From an uncultured Chitinophagaceae bacterium (GTDB lineage: Bacteria; Bacteroidota; Bacteroidia; Chitinophagales; Chitinophagaceae), in contig CAIMKO010000223.1 of the NCBI GenBank assembly GCA_903841915.1, forward strand, positions 1 through 6,339: a stretch of DNA of 6,339 nucleotides. The letters are read 5' to 3'. The position numbers and the translations under genes were made by a program. Each line of letters begins with the position of its first letter. The first letter of the stretch is position 1. Below are positions 1 through 6,301 of this stretch, in pieces. The notes under the pieces are model-generated. The model saw nothing but the letters and a program-made list of their open reading frames with translations. It searched no databases and was not told where the DNA came from.

Positions 1-2048
1 ATGTTCAGATTATGGCCGTAGGAACGTTGTAGATTTGGATTACCAACTGTAATATTCAAAGGATCGCTGACATTCTGTATGGGCTGCAACTGGGTGGTGT
101 TGGGCTGTTGTGTGGACGTACTGTAATCGATACGCACATTTTTAAAATTGCTAAACTTGTATTGAAAATTGGCATAGGGCAATACATCTGTGAATGATTG
201 ATCAATGGTTGTGTTGTGTGTTTGATTGATACTCTTTAATGAGGCTGATTGTAAGGAAGCACCCAATGTATAATTTATTTTCTTTTGATTGGCCCGGATA
301 TTCACGCTTCCGCCACTATAGGTATAATTGCTTTTGAAATCATTGGTGAGTGCGGCATTGGGTGCATCGTATTTACCTGTAGTGGAATTATAGTCGAAAG
401 TTTTTTTATCGCTCTGGCCAACAGTGCTGTTGATGAAACTGCTTAATTCGATCAACGATCTTTTGCCCAAAGGTTCTGTGTAAGTGATGTTGCCGCCATA
501 ATTATTGGTTACGGCATCGTAATTATTGGTTTGATTTAAAACTGTATCTGCTGAACTGCTTCCGGTATAAAAAGTTGTTTTGGAATTCAGGTTTCCGTTC
601 TGGTCGCTGTGATTATACGTATTATTCAGCAGTACGGATAATGTTCTTCCTTTCTTTTTAAAACGTAATCTGTATAAAGCAGAGCCGGAAAAATCCAGTG
701 CTTCTGATTTGGCAAAACTGTTATTATAACCATCATTCAGTTTTACATTACTCATGTTTTGTGAAACCGAACTATTGTTATTCCAGTTATTTTGTTGTTG
801 AAATGTAACAGAAGGAATGATCTTGATAGAATTAAAACTGTCTATTTTATGATCATAACTCAGATTGAATTTTTGTTGTTTGATATCTCTTACACTATTG
901 CTTGTTGCAACATATTCATAAGAAGAAGTTCCGGGTAAAATGTATTGCCGATTGGTTGTTTTATCGGTCGCCAGATGAATATCACTGGCAGTGGCACTGG
1001 CATTAAAATCAGTTTTCTTATTCCAGACATCATTGTAATTGAATCCTCCTGCCATTGTGTTTGCAACGCCTTGCTGATTTTGTCCCAGGCCCGTTGTAGG
1101 TAGGCCTGCATTATCAGGACCATTACCACTTGTTCTGATGGTCATGCCACCCCCGTTACGCATGCCCTTACTGATCTCGCCTGTAAAATTCAAAACATCA
1201 CCAATAGAAAATCCTTGGCGGTTGGTATTATTGGCCATCCCGAGAAATGATATTTGCCGATCGCCCTTGAATCGATTGATATTGGCTTGTGCATCATATT
1301 TCCCATCATTCCCTGCAGCACCGGTAACTTTTCCGAACAAGGCATTGTCTCTGTCCTTTTTCAGTTTTAGGTTGATCGCTTTTTGTGAGTTGCCGTCATC
1401 CACACCGGTAAATTCTGCCTGATCTGTTTTTTTATCAAATACCTGTACTTTATCAACTGCGTCTGCGTCTAAATTCTTTGTCGCCATTTTAGGGTCGCCT
1501 GTAAAAAATTCCTTACCGTTCACGAGAACGCGGTTCACTGTTTGCCCGTTTACTTTCACCGTTCCGTCTTCATCAACCGTAACACCGGGTAATTTTTTTA
1601 AGAGATCTTCCACCACGGCATTGGGCTGTGTCTTGAAATTTTCTGTATTGAATTCCAGGGTATCATTATTCATCACAACAGGCGGTCGTTTTGCAACAAC
1701 TGTTACATTCGTTGCATTGGCCAGATCGACCAATGGGATATTACCCAGATTCAGGTCCTGTCCATCAATCACTGTAATTAATTTCCAAACAGGCAGATAA
1801 CCCACATAAGACGTAGATAATAAATACTTGCCCTGATTGACCTTGGGAAGATGAAAATTGCCTGATGAGTCTGCTCTTGTAAAACTGATCAGGGTAGAAT
1901 CTTTTGCTGCCACCAAAGAAACGGTTGCATAGGATAATCCTTTTTTACTTAGTGTGTCAAAAACAGTCCCTCTAACAGTGGAAGACCGCTGTGCTTGTGC
2001 CAGAAAAGAAATGAATAGAATAGCTGATAAAAGGATGATTTTTCGCAT
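1..2048 (-). CDS. TonB-dependent-receptor-like outer membrane beta-barrel protein, C-terminus beyond the window
   Basis: I read the minus frame codon by codon from the ATG at 2048-2046 to the window edge: 682 codons, no stop and no frameshift. The N-terminus is a signal peptide (MRKIILLSAILFISFLAQA, cut after A19). Residues about 23-110 form a carboxypeptidase-regulatory-like beta-sandwich (TVRGTVFD... YLLSTSYVGYLP). A plug-like domain follows, with DTLEF at 129-133, LLKKLPGV at 149-156 and VNGKEFFTGDP at 176-186, then FTGVDDGNSQKAINLKLKKD leading into a Gly/Asn-rich stretch (about 296-328) and a barrel rich in Asn, Ser, Thr and aromatic strands. The last visible part, ITVGNPNLQRSYGHNLN, is a familiar late-barrel signature of the OMP_b-brl_3 type. 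Members are usually some 800-950 residues, so 100-250 residues are missing here. Role by family: outer-membrane uptake or binding of an unknown ligand. No SusD-like partner is next to it within the window, so the substrate cannot be named. Confidence 0.9.
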   Translation of the reverse strand, partial: MRKIILLSAILFISFLAQAQRSSTVRGTVFDTLSKKGLSYATVSLVAAKDSTLISFTRADSSGNFHLPKVNQGKYLLSTSYVGYLPVWKLITVIDGQDLNLGNIPLVDLANATNVTVVAKRPPVVMNNDTLEFNTENFKTQPNAVVEDLLKKLPGVTVDEDGTVKVNGQTVNRVLVNGKEFFTGDPKMATKNLDADAVDKVQVFDKKTDQAEFTGVDDGNSQKAINLKLKKDRDNALFGKVTGAAGNDGKYDAQANINRFKGDRQISFLGMANNTNRQGFSIGDVLNFTGEISKGMRNGGGMTIRTSGNGPDNAGLPTTGLGQNQQGVANTMAGGFNYNDVWNKKTDFNASATASDIHLATDKTTNRQYILPGTSSYEYVATSNSVRDIKQQKFNLSYDHKIDSFNSIKIIPSVTFQQQNNWNNNSSVSQNMSNVKLNDGYNNSFAKSEALDFSGSALYRLRFKKKGRTLSVLLNNTYNHSDQNGNLNSKTTFYTGSSSADTVLNQTNNYDAVTNNYGGNITYTEPLGKRSLIELSSFINSTVGQSDKKTFDYNSTTGKYDAPNAALTNDFKSNYTYSGGSVNIRANQKKINYTLGASLQSASLKSINQTHNTTIDQSFTDVLPYANFQYKFSNFKNVRIDYSTSTQQPNTTQLQPIQNVSDPLNITVGNPNLQRSYGHNLN

Positions 2049-2074
2049 TGCAGACTCGATTTGTTTGTTGTTGC

Positions 2075-2082
2075 CAAAGCTA
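2075..2082 (-). promoter_or_regulatory. -7 promoter element of the outer-membrane receptor gene
   Basis: On the minus strand the sequence is TAGCTTTG, an exact match to the Bacteroidota -7 consensus TAnnTTTG. Transcription would start near 2069 and leave a leader of about 20 bases (A/C-rich, no Shine-Dalgarno) before the ATG at 2048. I see no good TTTG-like -33 element at the usual distance of about 17-23 bases; the nearest TTG (2099-2097) is only 14 bases away. This suggests a promoter that needs an activator. The GGTTAAT repeats begin where the -33 would lie. Confidence 0.55.
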
Positions 2083-2103
2083 GATGCAACCCGCAGCAAT
2101 ATC

Positions 2104-2141
2104 GGTTAATAATGATGGAACTAAGGTTAATAAAGGTTAAT
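2104..2141. repeat. Three phased GGTTAAT direct repeats in the divergent promoter region
   Basis: GGTTAAT occurs at 2104-2110, 2125-2131 and 2135-2141 on the plus strand, so the copies start 21 and 10 bases apart, about two and one helical turns, and all face one side of the DNA. They lie at roughly -35 to -72 relative to the inferred start of the receptor transcript, and further upstream of the half-CarB promoter. The 21-base period and the core xxGGTTAAT resemble the paired 9-bp direct repeats bound by LytTR-domain regulators, matching that loose consensus at 8 of 9 positions as I remember it. That the repeats exist is seen directly; that they are an operator is inference. Confidence 0.45.
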
Positions 2142-2176
2142 GTATTTGTCTTCAAAAGCCTGTTAAAAAAATAATC

Positions 2177-2206
2177 TTTAAAAATTCCTCTGTACCCCTA
2201 ATTTTG
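2177..2206 (+). promoter_or_regulatory. Promoter of the half-CarB gene
   Basis: TAATTTTG at 2199-2206 matches the Bacteroidota -7 consensus TAnnTTTG exactly. TTTA at 2177-2180 is an acceptable -33 element (consensus TTTG), with an 18-base spacer. Transcription would begin near 2211-2213, so the leader before the ATG at 2222 is only about 10 bases. The element also decides the start codon: the in-frame TTG at 2204 lies inside the -7 box and would not be on the transcript. Confidence 0.6.
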
Positions 2207-2221
2207 CGCAATCCTTCAAAA

Positions 2222-3415
2222 ATGAGTACAGCACTAAATTCGAACGAGTCCGTTTCTTCGCAGAAAAAGAAAATTATTGTTTTAGGCAGTGGTCCTAACC
2301 GTATTGGTCAGGGCATTGAGTTTGATTATTGCTGCGTGCATGGCCTTCTAGCCATCAAAGAAAGCGGTTATGAAGCCATCATGGTGAATTGTAACCCGGA
2401 GACCGTTTCCACCGATTTTGACATTGCAGATAAATTATATTTCGAGCCTGTTTACTGGGAGCATTTGTGGGAGATCATTGAATTAGAAAAACCCGAGGGT
2501 GTGATCGTTCAGTTGGGCGGACAAACAGCTTTGAAGCTCTCTAAACGTTTACACGAAAAAGGGATCAAGATCATCGGAACTTCTTTTGATGCGATGGATA
2601 TTGCAGAAGACAGGGGAAGATTCAGCGACCTATTGAAAGAATTGAATATCCCTTATCCTGAATATGGTACTGCCCTTGATGCTGATGAAGCTATTGCGGT
2701 AGCCAACAGAGTAGGATATCCTGTATTGGTTCGTCCGAGTTATGTATTGGGCGGACAAAGAATGCGTATCGTGATCAATGATGAGGATGTGGAGAAAGCG
2801 GTGATCAGTTTATTGAAACACTTGCCCGGCAATAAGATTTTGATCGATCATTTCTTAGATAGATGTCAGGAAGCAGAAGTTGATGCGATATTCGATGGTG
2901 AGAATTTTCACGTGATGGGTGTGATGGAACATATTGAACCCGCCGGTATTCATAGTGGCGATAGTAATGCTGTTTTACCTGCATTCAATCTAACACCATT
3001 GATCGTTGAGACAATGGAATATTACAGCGAAAAAATTGCACGTTCTTTAAATATTAAAGGATTGATCAATATTCAGTTTGCCATCAAAGGCGATAAAGTA
3101 TATGTGATCGAAGCCAATCCGAGAGCTTCGCGAACAACACCTTTCATTGCCAAAGCTTACGGCATTCCTTATCTGAACATTGCTACAAAAGTGATGATCG
3201 GTTCTGCAAAACTTACCGACTTTAATTTAGAAAAGAAACTGGATGGATATGCCATCAAAGAACCTGTATTCAGTTTTGATAAATTCCCGGGAGTAAGCAA
3301 AGAATTAGGACCTGAGATGAAAAGTACGGGAGAAGCCATCCGTTTTATCAAAGACTTACGTGATCCATACTTCAGAACTTTGTACAAAGAAAGAAGTATG
3401 AATTTGAGTAAATAG
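2222..3415 (+). CDS. carB: Carbamoyl-phosphate synthase large subunit, stand-alone C-terminal synthetase half
   Basis: This 397-residue protein corresponds to the second half of CarB, the unit that in the full enzyme phosphorylates carbamate with ATP to give carbamoyl phosphate for arginine and pyrimidine synthesis in the cytoplasm. The pre-ATP-grasp part begins after a short polar tail with GSGPNRIGQGIEFDY (22-36), followed by VNCNPETVSTD and VIVQLGGQT. The ATP-grasp part holds RPSYVLGGQ (171-179), MEHIEPAGIHSGDS (235-248), Q285 and EANPRASR (297-304), so the nucleotide- and metal-binding residues are all present. The end (FPGV 355-358, GPEMKSTGE 363-371, then ERSMNLSK) matches my memory of how Bacteroidota CarB proteins lacking the MGS domain finish. 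Missing are the whole first synthetase half and the oligomerisation domain; full CarB is about 940-1075 residues. Only 173 bp separate it from the divergent receptor gene, so the first half is not adjacent. I chose ATG 2222 over TTG 2204 because the latter lies in the promoter. No sign of decay is visible. Confidence 0.88.
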   Translation: MSTALNSNESVSSQKKKIIVLGSGPNRIGQGIEFDYCCVHGLLAIKESGYEAIMVNCNPETVSTDFDIADKLYFEPVYWEHLWEIIELEKPEGVIVQLGGQTALKLSKRLHEKGIKIIGTSFDAMDIAEDRGRFSDLLKELNIPYPEYGTALDADEAIAVANRVGYPVLVRPSYVLGGQRMRIVINDEDVEKAVISLLKHLPGNKILIDHFLDRCQEAEVDAIFDGENFHVMGVMEHIEPAGIHSGDSNAVLPAFNLTPLIVETMEYYSEKIARSLNIKGLINIQFAIKGDKVYVIEANPRASRTTPFIAKAYGIPYLNIATKVMIGSAKLTDFNLEKKLDGYAIKEPVFSFDKFPGVSKELGPEMKSTGEAIRFIKDLRDPYFRTLYKERSMNLSK

Positions 3416-3427
3416 TATTTTCAAAAT

Positions 3428-3464
3428 AAAAAAGTCTTTCACATCAACTGTGAAAGACTTTTTT
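3428..3464. terminator. Bidirectional hairpin terminator between half-CarB and the response regulator
   Basis: A perfect 16-bp stem (3428-3443 paired with 3449-3464, core AGTCTTTCACA) closes a 5-base loop TCAAC. It starts with an A run and ends with a T run, so on either strand the hairpin is followed by U-rich RNA. It sits between two convergent stop codons (3415 plus, 3482 minus) and can stop both transcripts. Confidence 0.9.
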
Positions 3465-3481
3465 TATGCGCTTACTATCAA

Positions 3482-4147
3482 TTAAACTACTTCAACGATC
3501 TTATTCTTGATGGCATACATGGCCAATCCCATTCTGGTATGCACTTTTAATTTTTCGAATAAGCTGTTGCGATAGTCATCTACGGTTCTAGGGCTAACGA
3601 ACAAACGTTCAGCAATATCTTTATAGGTTAATTCAGTACAGATCAAACGGAGGAATTCTTTTTCCTTATCGCCCAGCATAATGGGCTCCAATGGTTGGTG
3701 ATAATCCTGATGCAATCCTGAGATCACTTTGCCGGATATGGTCTCGGAAAGATAAAAATCCTTTTTGATCACAGATTCCAATGCAACATTCAATTCTTCG
3801 GGTTCTACGTTTTTCATTAGATAGCCTTTGGCACCGAGTCGCAGCATTCTGATGATGCTTGATTCGTCACTTTGCATGGATAGCGCCAGCACTTTTACTT
3901 GCGGATAATTTCTGTTAAGCCATTTTGCGGTTTCAAATCCATCCATTTCCGGCATATTGATATCTAATAATACGATATCGGGAATCAGATGGCTTTGGAT
4001 CTTTTCTACCAATTCTTTGCCATTGCCGGCTTCAAACAAAACGGAATAATTATCGAAAGATGCGATCAAACGCGCCAATGCATTGCGCATCAAAGTATGA
4101 TCGTCTGTAACAGCAACCTGGTAAATTTTTTTGGAACTTGCGGACAT
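3482..4147 (-). CDS. NarL/FixJ-family response regulator
   Basis: This is a 221-residue cytoplasmic transcription factor. The receiver domain covers about residues 8-125: acidic pair D15-D16, phospho-acceptor D62 in VLLDINMPEMDG, switch residue S90 in VLALS and conserved K112 in GYLMKN. A linker leads to a LuxR-type helix-turn-helix at about 158-215 (LGDKEKEFLRLI, then YKDIAERLFVSPRTVDDYR and LFEKLKV). The recognition helix has TVDDYR where many relatives have a His before the Arg, a variant common in Bacteroidota as far as I recall. All residues for phosphotransfer and DNA binding are present. Its ATG lies 3 bp after the stop of the histidine kinase gene, with an A-rich AAACA leader, so the two are translated together, and the kinase is almost certainly its partner. 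Its targets cannot be read from the sequence. Confidence 0.95.
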   Translation of the reverse strand: MSASSKKIYQVAVTDDHTLMRNALARLIASFDNYSVLFEAGNGKELVEKIQSHLIPDIVLLDINMPEMDGFETAKWLNRNYPQVKVLALSMQSDESSIIRMLRLGAKGYLMKNVEPEELNVALESVIKKDFYLSETISGKVISGLHQDYHQPLEPIMLGDKEKEFLRLICTELTYKDIAERLFVSPRTVDDYRNSLFEKLKVHTRMGLAMYAIKNKIVEVV

Positions 4148-4150
4148 TGT

Positions 4151-4981
4151 TTATTCTTCTTTAGGAATGGTTTCTTTGATCAAAGGTAACGTTATTGTAA
4201 TAGATGTCCCGCTTCCGGGATTACTGTTGATGATAAATTTTGCTCCAATGAGTTTGGAACGATTCAACATGCTTTTTAATCCTACACCACCACTGGCAGA
4301 AGGTTTATTTTTCTTTTCTTCTACATCAAAACCAACGCCATTATCTTCTACTTTCAAAACAAAGATATCGCCGGGTGTAAATTCCATCTGCACATTTACA
4401 TGAGTGGCTTTACTGTGTTTTAAAGTGTTATTGAGAATTTCCTGAAACATACGGAAAAGGAAAATAGAAGTTTGGCTGTCGAGGTTCTTATGATCTTCAT
4501 TGGTGGGTGCAATGAATTCGATCGGCATTAAACCTGTTTTGTTAATGGTATTGATCTCAAATTGTATCGCTTGTTCCAGTCCGATCTGTGAAATACGGTC
4601 GGTATGCAAACTCTTGGTGAGATTGGCCAAATCTACAATGGCTTTATTTAAAATTTCTCTGGATGCCGCAATGGTCTCAAAAGCAGGATGTTCTTTTTTG
4701 ATACCTGTACTGGCCATGGATAATTTAACTACAGAAAGCATTTGGCCCACATTATCATGCAGTTCCTGGCTAATGGTCTTTAACGTTGTTTCCTGGATCT
4801 CCAATTGGCTGCGTAATAATTCCTGATCGTATTCTTCTTTTATTTTGATAAGGTCTTTTTCATGTCGCTGTTGCCTGCGTTGATATAAAAAAACTATGCC
4901 CACAATAAAGAACACTAATAACAAGGCCATTGATGCGCCGATGATAAGAAAAGATATTATTTCTGTATTCTGAGTCTGCAT
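4151..4981 (-). CDS. Sensor histidine kinase of the HisKA_3 (NarX/DesK-like) class without a sensor domain
   Basis: This 276-residue membrane kinase has one strong membrane segment (about residues 8-33), then a basic, charged coiled coil (about 35-70). The dimerisation/phosphotransfer helix carries H75 in ISQELHDNVGQMLSVVKLSM. The GHKL ATPase domain shows the N box FQEILNNTLKHS (179-190), the G1 motif VEDNGVGFD (211-219) and the G2 motif GGVGLKSM (231-238), and ends with GSGTSITITLP. It is therefore complete for autophosphorylation and phosphotransfer to the regulator encoded 3 bp downstream. There is no periplasmic, PAS, GAF or TPR sensor; fewer than 10 residues lie before the membrane segment. 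Its first 25 bp overlap, in another frame, the end of the upstream 7-TM gene. This implies translational coupling and points to the 7-TM protein as the source of the signal. No Shine-Dalgarno is visible before the ATG. Confidence 0.94.
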   Translation of the reverse strand: MQTQNTEIISFLIIGASMALLLVFFIVGIVFLYQRRQQRHEKDLIKIKEEYDQELLRSQLEIQETTLKTISQELHDNVGQMLSVVKLSMASTGIKKEHPAFETIAASREILNKAIVDLANLTKSLHTDRISQIGLEQAIQFEINTINKTGLMPIEFIAPTNEDHKNLDSQTSIFLFRMFQEILNNTLKHSKATHVNVQMEFTPGDIFVLKVEDNGVGFDVEEKKNKPSASGGVGLKSMLNRSKLIGAKFIINSNPGSGTSITITLPLIKETIPKEE

Positions 4982-5607
4982 AAAAAAGCAATACTAAAAA
5001 ATGAGTACAATAAAACGTTCAGCGAATCAAGAATTCTACCAATTATAATTATAAGATGCGTAGGTAAACTGGCCATTAAATTACTTAACCCATAAATAGG
5101 GTAAGTAAAAGCGTAAAAAAATAAAAGAGCAGTACATATCCAAAACGGAGGCTGTCTCAATAAGTTTACGGAATGCGGCATCAGAAATAATTCGTAAAAG
5201 TAATAGATGCAGCTTCCTACTATCAGTAAGCAACCTATTGAATAGGTAAAAGAATTAAATCTATGCATCCCCTGAAAAAAGGTCATATTAATTGCTACAG
5301 CTAATGGGAACGCCACCATTAACCCTAATAAAATGTTTTTTGCAGTCTTCTTTTTGATGATCTCCCTGATACTGAAAAAATAAAATACAAATTCAAGTGT
5401 AGTAGAAGGATTGTAGAGCAAATAAGTTGGCGCATGACTTTTCGCAATTTCTATCATAAAAAAAGCAGCCAATTCTACGAGGACAGTAGCCAATAAAAAA
5501 AAGGGGAATATTTTTAGATAGATCTCACGGGGTCTTTTTCTGTAAAGGCTATAGAAACCGACAACTGCGCTAAAAATGAGTATATAAATATCAAATGGTA
5601 AATTCAT
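4957..5607 (-). CDS. Seven-transmembrane protein of unknown function, first gene of the kinase/regulator operon
   Basis: This is a 216-residue, very hydrophobic protein with no signal peptide cleavage site. I count seven membrane segments at about 6-22, 31-52, 61-79, 91-110, 119-141, 154-174 and 184-210. The positive charges (RKRPR after segment 1, REIIKKKTAK after segment 3, the C-terminal RLRIQK) place the N-terminus outside and the C-terminus inside, the topology of 7-TM receptor proteins. Segment 3 holds YLLYNPSTTLEFVFYFF, which I associate loosely with uncharacterised Bacteroidota membrane proteins encoded beside histidine kinases. It has no enzyme motif that I recognise. The gene overlaps the kinase start by 25 bp, so it is part of the same message and probably made in a set ratio to the kinase. 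Most likely role by context: ligand- or membrane-state-sensing partner of the kinase. An accessory or transport role cannot be excluded. Confidence 0.85.
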   Translation of the reverse strand: MNLPFDIYILIFSAVVGFYSLYRKRPREIYLKIFPFFLLATVLVELAAFFMIEIAKSHAPTYLLYNPSTTLEFVFYFFSIREIIKKKTAKNILLGLMVAFPLAVAINMTFFQGMHRFNSFTYSIGCLLIVGSCIYYFYELFLMPHSVNLLRQPPFWICTALLFFYAFTYPIYGLSNLMASLPTHLIIIIGRILDSLNVLLYSFFSIAFLCRLRIQK

Positions 5608-5612
5608 TTACA

Positions 5613-5640
5613 TAAAAGTAAGTTGTATTATGATTATAAA
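5613..5640 (-). promoter_or_regulatory. Possible promoter of the 7-TM/kinase/regulator operon
   Basis: On the minus strand TACTTTTA (5620-5613) matches TAnnTTTG except at the last base, and TTTA (5640-5637) lies 16 bases upstream. Transcription would start at or just before the ATG at 5607, giving a leaderless or nearly leaderless message. The terminator just upstream (5641-5669) makes an independent promoter here necessary, but the match itself is modest. Confidence 0.3.
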
Positions 5641-5669
5641 AAGAAAAAACCCCCTAATTCGGGGGTTTT
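5641..5669 (-). terminator. Rho-independent terminator of the 161-aa protein gene
   Basis: The stem AAAACCCCC (5646-5654) pairs with GGGGGTTTT (5661-5669) around the loop TAATTC. On the minus strand the G/C stem is followed by TTTTTTCTTTTT, a clear U tract, so it works best for transcripts coming from the gene that ends at 5697. It insulates the downstream 7-TM/kinase/regulator operon from that gene. Confidence 0.88.
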
Positions 5670-5696
5670 AAGAATATTTTAAATCTTGATTGCTGA

Positions 5697-6182
5697 CTAA
5701 ATAACCACAAATCCTTTCTCGCCTTTATCAACAATAGTGACACCAATTTCTGGCATGCCCATATCATCTTCCTGACCGCAGAATGGAGGGCATAATCTTC
5801 CTGCATTATAAGCCACTATATTGGTTCCTTTATCTGTATTGATATAGATGTCTTTATTCTTAGTGGTACCATCGGCATTTTCTTTTTGCTTGGTAGCGAC
5901 CATCACCAATGTTTGTCTGTCTTCATACTCAGCTATAGGAGCATGTTCTTTGTCATACGCGCCAAAATAGAATTTTACACCATCAGCGCCATGTGTTTTG
6001 GCATGCTCGATGAATTCTTCCAGTTCTTCCACACTCCACCATGCACTCAAAGAATCTTCTTTTCCGATCCTTTCACTGTTCTGTACCCATCTTTCCTGTT
6101 TGTAATTTCTGATAACATTGTCAACATGTGCAGTATTTACATACTTTCCAACCTTTAAGGATTTTGTTTCGATTGCTTGCAT
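5697..6182 (-). CDS. Uncharacterised 161-residue soluble protein with a CPPFC motif
   Basis: I do not recognise a named function. The protein has no signal peptide or membrane segment and is acidic-to-neutral and well ordered, so it is probably cytoplasmic. Visible segments are a helical N-terminal half (VDNVIRNYKQERW at 21-32, then SLSAWWSVEELEEFIEHAK at 44-62), a GADGVKFYFGAYD strand region (65-77), RQTLVMVATKQK (89-100), NKDIYI (109-114) and the cysteine pair C131-PPF-C135, ending in GVTIVDKGEKGFVVI. It resembles hypothetical proteins I have seen in Bacteroidota with a DxLSxWW...ELxxFI and CPPFCG pattern, but I can attach no experiment to them. The cysteines could bind a metal or form a disulphide. 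The gene is transcribed alone, with its own terminator at 5641-5669. I find no convincing TAnnTTTG promoter in the 157 bp before it. The ATG at 6182 is the only sensible start; the motif-rich part begins soon after it. Confidence 0.85.
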   Translation of the reverse strand: MQAIETKSLKVGKYVNTAHVDNVIRNYKQERWVQNSERIGKEDSLSAWWSVEELEEFIEHAKTHGADGVKFYFGAYDKEHAPIAEYEDRQTLVMVATKQKENADGTTKNKDIYINTDKGTNIVAYNAGRLCPPFCGQEDDMGMPEIGVTIVDKGEKGFVVI

Positions 6183-6278
6183 GGTAAAAGGGATTTTAAA
6201 TGGATAATTTTTGTTTACAGTATAAAACTATTTTCAAACAACAAATGATTTTTGAAAAAAATGATGAGCCTCAATCAA

Positions 6279-6301
6279 TTATGAATTACTTCAATTCATA
6301 A
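6279..6301. repeat. Short AT-rich inverted repeat upstream of the 161-aa protein gene
   Basis: TTATGAATT (6279-6287) and AATTCATAA (6293-6301) form a perfect 9-bp inverted repeat around ACTTC, about 97 bp upstream of the ATG at 6182. It has no T run and little G/C, so it is not a typical terminator. It could be an operator half-site pair or chance in AT-rich DNA. I see nothing else in 6183-6339. Confidence 0.3.

Noticed and set aside
890..1422. Open frames of 79 codons (minus, 890-1129) and 94 codons (plus, 1138-1422)
   Set aside because: Both lie inside the outer-membrane receptor gene in other frames. The receptor frame is open and protein-like throughout, while these translations have no domain character.
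1949..2155. Minus-strand 68-codon frame across the receptor start
   Set aside because: It covers the receptor's signal-peptide region in another frame and would run over that gene's promoter; the receptor frame has a clear signal peptide and domain.
2049..2221. Remnant of the missing N-terminal half of carB upstream of the half gene
   Set aside because: Only 173 bp lie between the two divergent genes; they hold promoters and repeats, and no reading frame resembles CarB.
3169..3387. Minus-strand 72-codon frame
   Set aside because: It is antisense to the conserved C-terminal part of the half-CarB gene and has no features of its own.
3989..4826. Three plus-strand frames of 66, 90 and 108 codons
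   Set aside because: They are antisense to the response regulator and kinase genes, whose motifs are intact; the translations look random.
5886..6158. Plus-strand 90-codon frame
   Set aside because: It is antisense to the 161-aa protein gene, with no recognisable motif and no promoter.
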